A stretch of DNA of 64,000 nucleotides from Mangrovimicrobium sp048323675 (GTDB lineage Bacteria; Pseudomonadota; Gammaproteobacteria; Pseudomonadales; Halieaceae): positions 12,001 through 76,000 of the forward strand of contig NZ_JBLWFK010000010.1 in assembly GCF_048323675.1 (NCBI RefSeq). Direction: 5' to 3'. A model generated the notes under the pieces. That model was not told where the DNA came from, made no database searches, and saw only the letters and a list, made by a program, of their open reading frames with translations. Positions 60,168-64,000 of this stretch are shown here, one piece after another. Numbering within the stretch: position 1 is the stretch's first letter; each line of letters starts with the position of its first letter. Both the position numbers and the translations under genes were made by a program.

Positions 60168-60722
60168 ATGCCCCAGCAGACACCGCGAGTGCCACCCCTG
60201 CCAGTGGCGGACTTCAGTGAGCGGCAAAAGACCCTGGTGGGTGACTGGACGGAAATGAATTTCGCCCGGGTCACCGTTCGCCACCCCGACATGTATGAGC
60301 TGTTCCTGCCCTACCTCGCCCGGCTGATTCGCAATACCAGCCTGCCACCCCGGGACCGCGAAATCGTCATCCTCCGGATTCTGGCACTGGCCGGTGAAAC
60401 CTACGAGGCGGAACACCACGTCAATATCGCACTGAACGCCGGCATGAGCGCCGCGGAAATCGACGCGGTCAAAGGGTCGGGTTCAGGATTGTCCGAATTC
60501 GACCACCTGCTGATGCTGGCGGTCGAGGAATTGATGGGCGACTTTGTCATCGGCGACCCGACCTGGGCCGGGCTTTCGCAGGAGTACTCCGAAACCCAGT
60601 TGATGGAGCTGGTGTTTCTGGTGGGCTGTTACTGCACCATGGGTATGCTGACCAAAACCTTCCAGATTCAGCTGGAAGAACATGCTGATACTTCGTTCCA
60701 GCAACTGCGGGATTACACCTGA
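60168..60722 (+). CDS. carboxymuconolactone decarboxylase (CMD/AhpD-like) family protein
   Basis: 184 residues, all-helical. PPRDREIVILRILALAGETYEAEHHVNIALNAGMS is the conserved CMD core (the E...H...A pattern). The AhpD redox CxxC is absent, so it is not a peroxidase partner of that kind. It lies at the end of the Rieske/TonB cluster and probably belongs to it, since CMD proteins are frequent in aromatic degradation. Its leader ends ACCAGTAAC before the ATG, partly like the repeated leader. Confidence 0.82.
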   Translation: MPQQTPRVPPLPVADFSERQKTLVGDWTEMNFARVTVRHPDMYELFLPYLARLIRNTSLPPRDREIVILRILALAGETYEAEHHVNIALNAGMSAAEIDAVKGSGSGLSEFDHLLMLAVEELMGDFVIGDPTWAGLSQEYSETQLMELVFLVGCYCTMGMLTKTFQIQLEEHADTSFQQLRDYT

Positions 60723-60777
60723 AAGGTGCTATGCTCGGCAGCACCACGCTTATCCCGATGCCAAGGAGCAAATAACC

Positions 60778-61323
60778 ATGACAGCACTGACCGACATCAG
60801 CCTCACCACCATCGACGGCAACAAAACCACCCTGGGTGAATTCACAGGCAAGGTCTGCCTGGTGGTGAACGTCGCCTCCAAATGCGGACTGACGCCGCAG
60901 TATGAGGGCCTTGAAGCGCTTTACCGGCAATACGCCAGCGATGGACTCGTAGTGCTGGGTTTCCCCGCCAACGACTTTGCCGGGCAGGAACCGGGAACAG
61001 ACGAGGAAATCAGGGAATTCTGCAGCACCAGTTACGACGTGACCTTCCCGATGTTTTCCAAGATTCAGGTCACCGGTGAGGCCAAACACCCGCTGTATGC
61101 AGCGCTCACCAGCGCGGCACCGAGTACCTCAAACTCCGACCAGGCCATGCGCTCGCGCCTGGAAGGCCACGGACTCTCGCCCACCTCGCCCCCCGAAGTG
61201 CTGTGGAATTTCGAAAAATTCCTCATCGGCCGCGACGGCCGGGTGATAGCGCGATTTGCACCGGATACCACACCGGACAACCCGGAACTCGCGGCAGCGC
61301 TGGAATCCGCCCTCGCGAGCTGA
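60778..61323 (+). CDS. glutathione peroxidase family protein (thiol peroxidase)
   Basis: 181 residues. Peroxidatic C36 (VASKCGLTPQ), then Q70 (FAGQEPG) and W143-N144 (LWNFEKFL) form the catalytic tetrad; cysteine replaces selenocysteine. C82 is a candidate resolving residue, as in thioredoxin-dependent members. The frame is open upstream into the CMD gene, but ATG 60778 has AAGGAG 9 nt before it. Probably cotranscribed with the CMD gene. Confidence 0.92.
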   Translation: MTALTDISLTTIDGNKTTLGEFTGKVCLVVNVASKCGLTPQYEGLEALYRQYASDGLVVLGFPANDFAGQEPGTDEEIREFCSTSYDVTFPMFSKIQVTGEAKHPLYAALTSAAPSTSNSDQAMRSRLEGHGLSPTSPPEVLWNFEKFLIGRDGRVIARFAPDTTPDNPELAAALESALAS

Positions 61324-61352
61324 CAAGCTACCCGCACAGGAACTTTACCGAT

Positions 61353-61384
61353 AAAAAAGCGCGCCCTGGTGGCGCGCTTTTTTT
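61353..61384. terminator. bidirectional terminator after the glutathione peroxidase gene
   Basis: AAAAAAGCGCGCC / GGCGCGCTTTTTT, 13-bp stem, 5-nt loop, T-runs on both strands. It serves this gene and the convergent DUF4412-like gene. Confidence 0.92.
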
Positions 61385-61405
61385 ACCGGGTATCGCAGGC
61401 TTTTG

Positions 61406-62269
61406 TCAGTTGCCAAAGATTTTCCCGAATGCCTTGTCGAGTACCCGGTCCACCGCGTTGTCTGTTGCGCGATCAACCGCGTTATCGGTTTTCTGCTCCA
61501 CCCGGTCCTGTTGGCGATCAGCCTTGTTGCCGAAGAAGCCGCCGAGTCCGCCGCCGCTGCTGTCGCTGCCACCGCCAGTCATACCGCCCATGATGGCACC
61601 GAGGTCGGTAGGTTCAGCCGGTAGCACGAAGCGCTCATCGGCAACGGTGGTTGCGGTAATCGAGCGCACCTGCATGTCGGTGCCGTAACGCAGGACACCC
61701 TTGTCGAGCTTTTCCAGTTCCTTCTGCACGTTGCGCCCGTTTTCCATTTCCTTGTTGAAACCCGCCTGTTCCACGGCGCTGCCCATGGTTGTCGCCATAT
61801 TGGCAATCGCGTCGCGGAAGCCCACAGCGCGCTTGTCGTTCGAGAGCACCAGTTCCGCCTGCTGGTTGGTGCCGTCGCCGTCAGTGTACTTGATGATATA
61901 GACTTCGCCGTTCATGCCGGCAACGGTCTCCTTGCGTCCGGTCGGCTCAATGGAGAGCACCTCGCCAGTCACCATATCCGGGGTAGCACTTGCGGCCATG
62001 CCACCGAACATCTTGAAAGCGCTGTTCATGTCCACGACCATGACCTGCCCGTTATTGCTGGTCACCATGTACATGTGTGCATCGCGCAGCAGCATGTAAC
62101 CCTGCTGCTCGGGCATGTTGACACGCAACTTGTCCCCTTTGTATTCGAAAGTCATCGCGGTTCCGTCTCCGGACACGACTTCGGCTACGTCTGCCACAGA
62201 TGCCACAGACACAAACCCCAGCGCAGCCAGCGCCGAGACCCGACCGAACCGGTAAAAACAAGACTTCAT
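61406..62269 (-). CDS. exported DUF4412-like protein
   Basis: 287 residues from ATG 62269 (AGGAG 7 nt upstream). A signal peptide (SALAALGFVSVASVADVAE) is followed by a beta-rich domain (GTAMTFEYKGDKLRVNMPEQQGYMLLRDAHMYMV). The C-terminus is glycine-rich, then charged with repeated V-D-R units (NAVDRATDNAVDRVLDKAFG). Probably periplasmic; the DUF4412 assignment is by pattern and tentative. A longer frame to 62581 has no support. Confidence 0.7.
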   Translation of the reverse strand: MKSCFYRFGRVSALAALGFVSVASVADVAEVVSGDGTAMTFEYKGDKLRVNMPEQQGYMLLRDAHMYMVTSNNGQVMVVDMNSAFKMFGGMAASATPDMVTGEVLSIEPTGRKETVAGMNGEVYIIKYTDGDGTNQQAELVLSNDKRAVGFRDAIANMATTMGSAVEQAGFNKEMENGRNVQKELEKLDKGVLRYGTDMQVRSITATTVADERFVLPAEPTDLGAIMGGMTGGGSDSSGGGLGGFFGNKADRQQDRVEQKTDNAVDRATDNAVDRVLDKAFGKIFGN

Positions 62270-62460
62270 GCTGAACTCCTTATCACTACGTTGCAGTCTG
62301 TTATTGTGGCCTGACTTTGCGCCACCAGTGGCCATACTATAGTCGGTTATGGCGACTAACCAATGCGATTGCGTACTTTTTTCGTCGCATCTGTTTGGCC
62401 CAAAACCGGCTCTGCGCTGGGGCACCCGGTGTGCCGACTCCGGCCGGACTTGCGCAATAC

Positions 62461-63612
62461 TCAGGCCCGTGCCTGGATCAAACGCACCCAGTAATCCAGT
62501 ACGCCAAACTGCTGTGCCACCAGCTTCAGGCTGACCAGCAGGGGCACCGCGAGCAGCACGCCCGCCGCGCCCCACAGCCAACCCCAGAATATGATCCAGA
62601 GGACGAGAATCAGCGGGTTCAGCCGCATGTGACGCCCAAGTACCAGGGGAGTCACAAACTGCGCTTCGACAAGATTGACACAGAAATACGCGAAACCGGG
62701 GATCAGCGCAGCCCAGGTGAAACCGAACTGCACCAGTCCCGCTACACCGAGGATACAGATCGCGGCGAGCGGGCCGATATAGGGGGCGAAATTCAGTAAA
62801 CCGACCACTACTCCCCAGAGCAGGGCGTCTTCTACCTGCAGCAACCAGAGCACCAGCGATGTCGCGATGGCCAACCCCGCATTGATCAGGCTGACGGTAA
62901 GAACGTAGCGCGACAGCTCCCTCTGTACGCGGGTAACCGCCAGTACCGCGCGGCGCTTTTCCCGCATGCGCGGAAACAGTTCAATAGCGCTTTCATAAAG
63001 TCGTTTGCCAAATATCAGCTGAAACAGCACGAGCACCAGAAAGGTGAGCATCTGTACCAGCAGGATAGGGGCAGCGCCGAGCAGTGAAACAAGAACTTCA
63101 ATCCCGCCTTTAACCAACTGGGCGCGCAAGGGATCCTGTTCGCCATTTGAGGCCTTGGCGGGGGGCCTGTCAGGTTCCGGTTCCCTATCGCGAAACCAGG
63201 CAAACAGGTCAAAACCGCGGTCGCTGCTTTCCGGTCCAGCTTCCGGCTGCGGCGCCTTTGCTGGCGCGAGAGACGAGGTCAGGGAGTCGAACTCCGCGGA
63301 CAGTTCCATACCCAGTTCTGGCAGGCGCTTCATCCACTTCTGCGCCGGTTCCGCCAGTTCGATGCCGAGCACAGCCAGCGGCAGGCCGATGAGCGCAAGG
63401 AGTACAAATGCCGAGACACTCCTGGGGATGTGCCGCTTCTGCGCCTGGTTGACCAACGGACTCAATACTGAGGCCAGAAGCAGAGCAAGCACGACGGGGA
63501 TGAACAGTGAACGGGCGAAATACAGGGTGTAGAGCATGGCAAGCGCCAACAACCAGCGCTGGGCGCTGTTGCTGGTTAGTGGATTGACGGTGTTTTCTTC
63601 CTGTCCTGCCAT
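62461..63612 (-). CDS. AI-2E family transporter (second paralogue)
   Basis: 383 residues from ATG 63612 (AGGA 8 nt upstream); ATG 63621 is possible. Membrane helices are interrupted by a proline/charge-rich cytoplasmic insert (about 120-175, LAPAKAPQPEAGPESSDRG). The family core is visible as LLNFAPYIGPLAAICILGV and VEAQFVTPLVLGRHMRLNPL. The substrate is unknown. It differs clearly from the perM paralogue at 27-28 kb, mainly by this insert. Confidence 0.85.
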   Translation of the reverse strand: MAGQEENTVNPLTSNSAQRWLLALAMLYTLYFARSLFIPVVLALLLASVLSPLVNQAQKRHIPRSVSAFVLLALIGLPLAVLGIELAEPAQKWMKRLPELGMELSAEFDSLTSSLAPAKAPQPEAGPESSDRGFDLFAWFRDREPEPDRPPAKASNGEQDPLRAQLVKGGIEVLVSLLGAAPILLVQMLTFLVLVLFQLIFGKRLYESAIELFPRMREKRRAVLAVTRVQRELSRYVLTVSLINAGLAIATSLVLWLLQVEDALLWGVVVGLLNFAPYIGPLAAICILGVAGLVQFGFTWAALIPGFAYFCVNLVEAQFVTPLVLGRHMRLNPLILVLWIIFWGWLWGAAGVLLAVPLLVSLKLVAQQFGVLDYWVRLIQARA

Positions 63613-63743
63613 TACGGCCATCCTGAGCTGGGAATAATTTATTTGTTCCCGGTTTTCACTTCTGGTGATGGTTCTGACCTTATACCGAAGGGTGTTGGTT
63701 TGTGAATGGATAAATTGTTGGTGGAGGGTGAGGCATTTCGGGT

Positions 63744-63780
63744 GGTACAACGTGAAACACCCCGGTCATTGCTGGCGGGG
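63744..63780 (-). repeat. terminator-like repeat, copy 1
   Basis: On the minus strand CCCCGCC...CCGGGG then GTGTTTCACGTTG. Direct repeat of 63963-64000. Confidence 0.6.
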
Positions 63781-63962
63781 GCATGACGGTACTTTCGGGT
63801 TGGGCAGGTGCTGGAGGCCTGACTGACCTACTTTGGGTAGCAAGCGCTGCTTGCAATCGCTACGCGACGCCTGCGGCGCCCAACCCCCGCACCTGCGGGG
63901 CTGCTTTACGGGGCAGAGAATCAACGCATAAAAGCGGGTCTCCCCATGGGAGAGTATCGAAC

Positions 63963-64000
63963 GGTACAAAGTAAAACGCCCCGACCATTACTGATCGGGG
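63963..64000 (-). repeat. terminator-like repeat, copy 2 (reaches window edge)
   Basis: On the minus strand CCCCGA...TCGGGG then CGTTTTACTTTG. About 30 of 37 bases match copy 1 by eye. Confidence 0.6.

Larger units (their letters stand above)
63613..64000. other. gene-free region at the window end
   Basis: About 390 bp upstream of the AI-2E transporter gene. It contains its leader (AT-rich 63640-63720), the two terminator-like repeats and a GC-rich stretch between them with small palindromes (AAGCGCTGCTT, CCCCGCA/TGCGGGG). Short frames here look like repeat translations, not genes. Confidence 0.6.

Overview
The window reads as chromosomal DNA of a GC-rich aerobic gammaproteobacterium. Several gene orders point there: DUF2066-perM-hda divergent from purM-purN, metG back to back with apbC and dcd, an rsxABCDGE (Rnf) operon, a rimI/HolD-like pair, and an OprF-type porin. 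The TonB-dependent receptor beside a Rieske-oxygenase cluster and the overall style suggest a marine member of the Cellvibrionales/Halieaceae; that placement is inference from content, not a search result. I saw no rRNA, tRNA, CRISPR array, phage gene or intact transposase.

Layout. 0-12 kb: a FAD oxidoreductase coupled to a cut-off c-type cytochrome, MscS, a two-gene RND pump, SppA, a tight minus-strand trio (ArsC-like, WrbA, DUF2069), YihY and a TlpA-like lipoprotein. 12.06-12.2 kb: a minus-strand sigma-E-type promoter followed by about 108 nt and a strong terminator, most simply a stress-induced small RNA. 12.4-15.3 kb: cysK, an SrmB-like helicase and thpR. 15.28-16.27 kb: no gene, but a 17-bp tandem array, two heptamer arrays and a pair of about 250-bp inverted repeats. 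16.3-29.2 kb: prlC, aqpZ, a QueD-like protein, an outer-membrane barrel, an SDR, yhhQ, ybdL-yafV, DUF3014, oprF, hda, perM and DUF2066. 29.4-35.7 kb: purM-purN-DUF3108, dcd-apbC and metG, with palindromic elements on both sides of metG. 36.2-41.8 kb: the complete rsx operon. 41.8-50.5 kb: rimI and HolD-like genes, a glycosyltransferase, an Ig-like lipoprotein and a very large HD-GYP sensor.

50.9-60.7 kb is the accessory region: a TonB-dependent receptor, cupin, AttH/CrtC-like protein, DUF1330 protein, Rieske oxygenase alpha subunit, SnoaL-like protein, TIM-barrel isomerase/epimerase, MFS carrier and AhpD/CMD-like protein. This is the content expected of uptake and oxidative breakdown of a hydrophobic organic compound, but no known pathway matches as a whole and no ferredoxin, reductase or ring-cleavage dioxygenase is present. 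60.8-64 kb: glutathione peroxidase, a DUF4412-like exported protein, a second AI-2E family transporter, and a terminator-like direct repeat at the window end.

The best candidates for something undescribed are the sigma-E-type small RNA, the two-armed palindromic elements around metG, and the Rieske/TonB cluster with its repeated translation leader.
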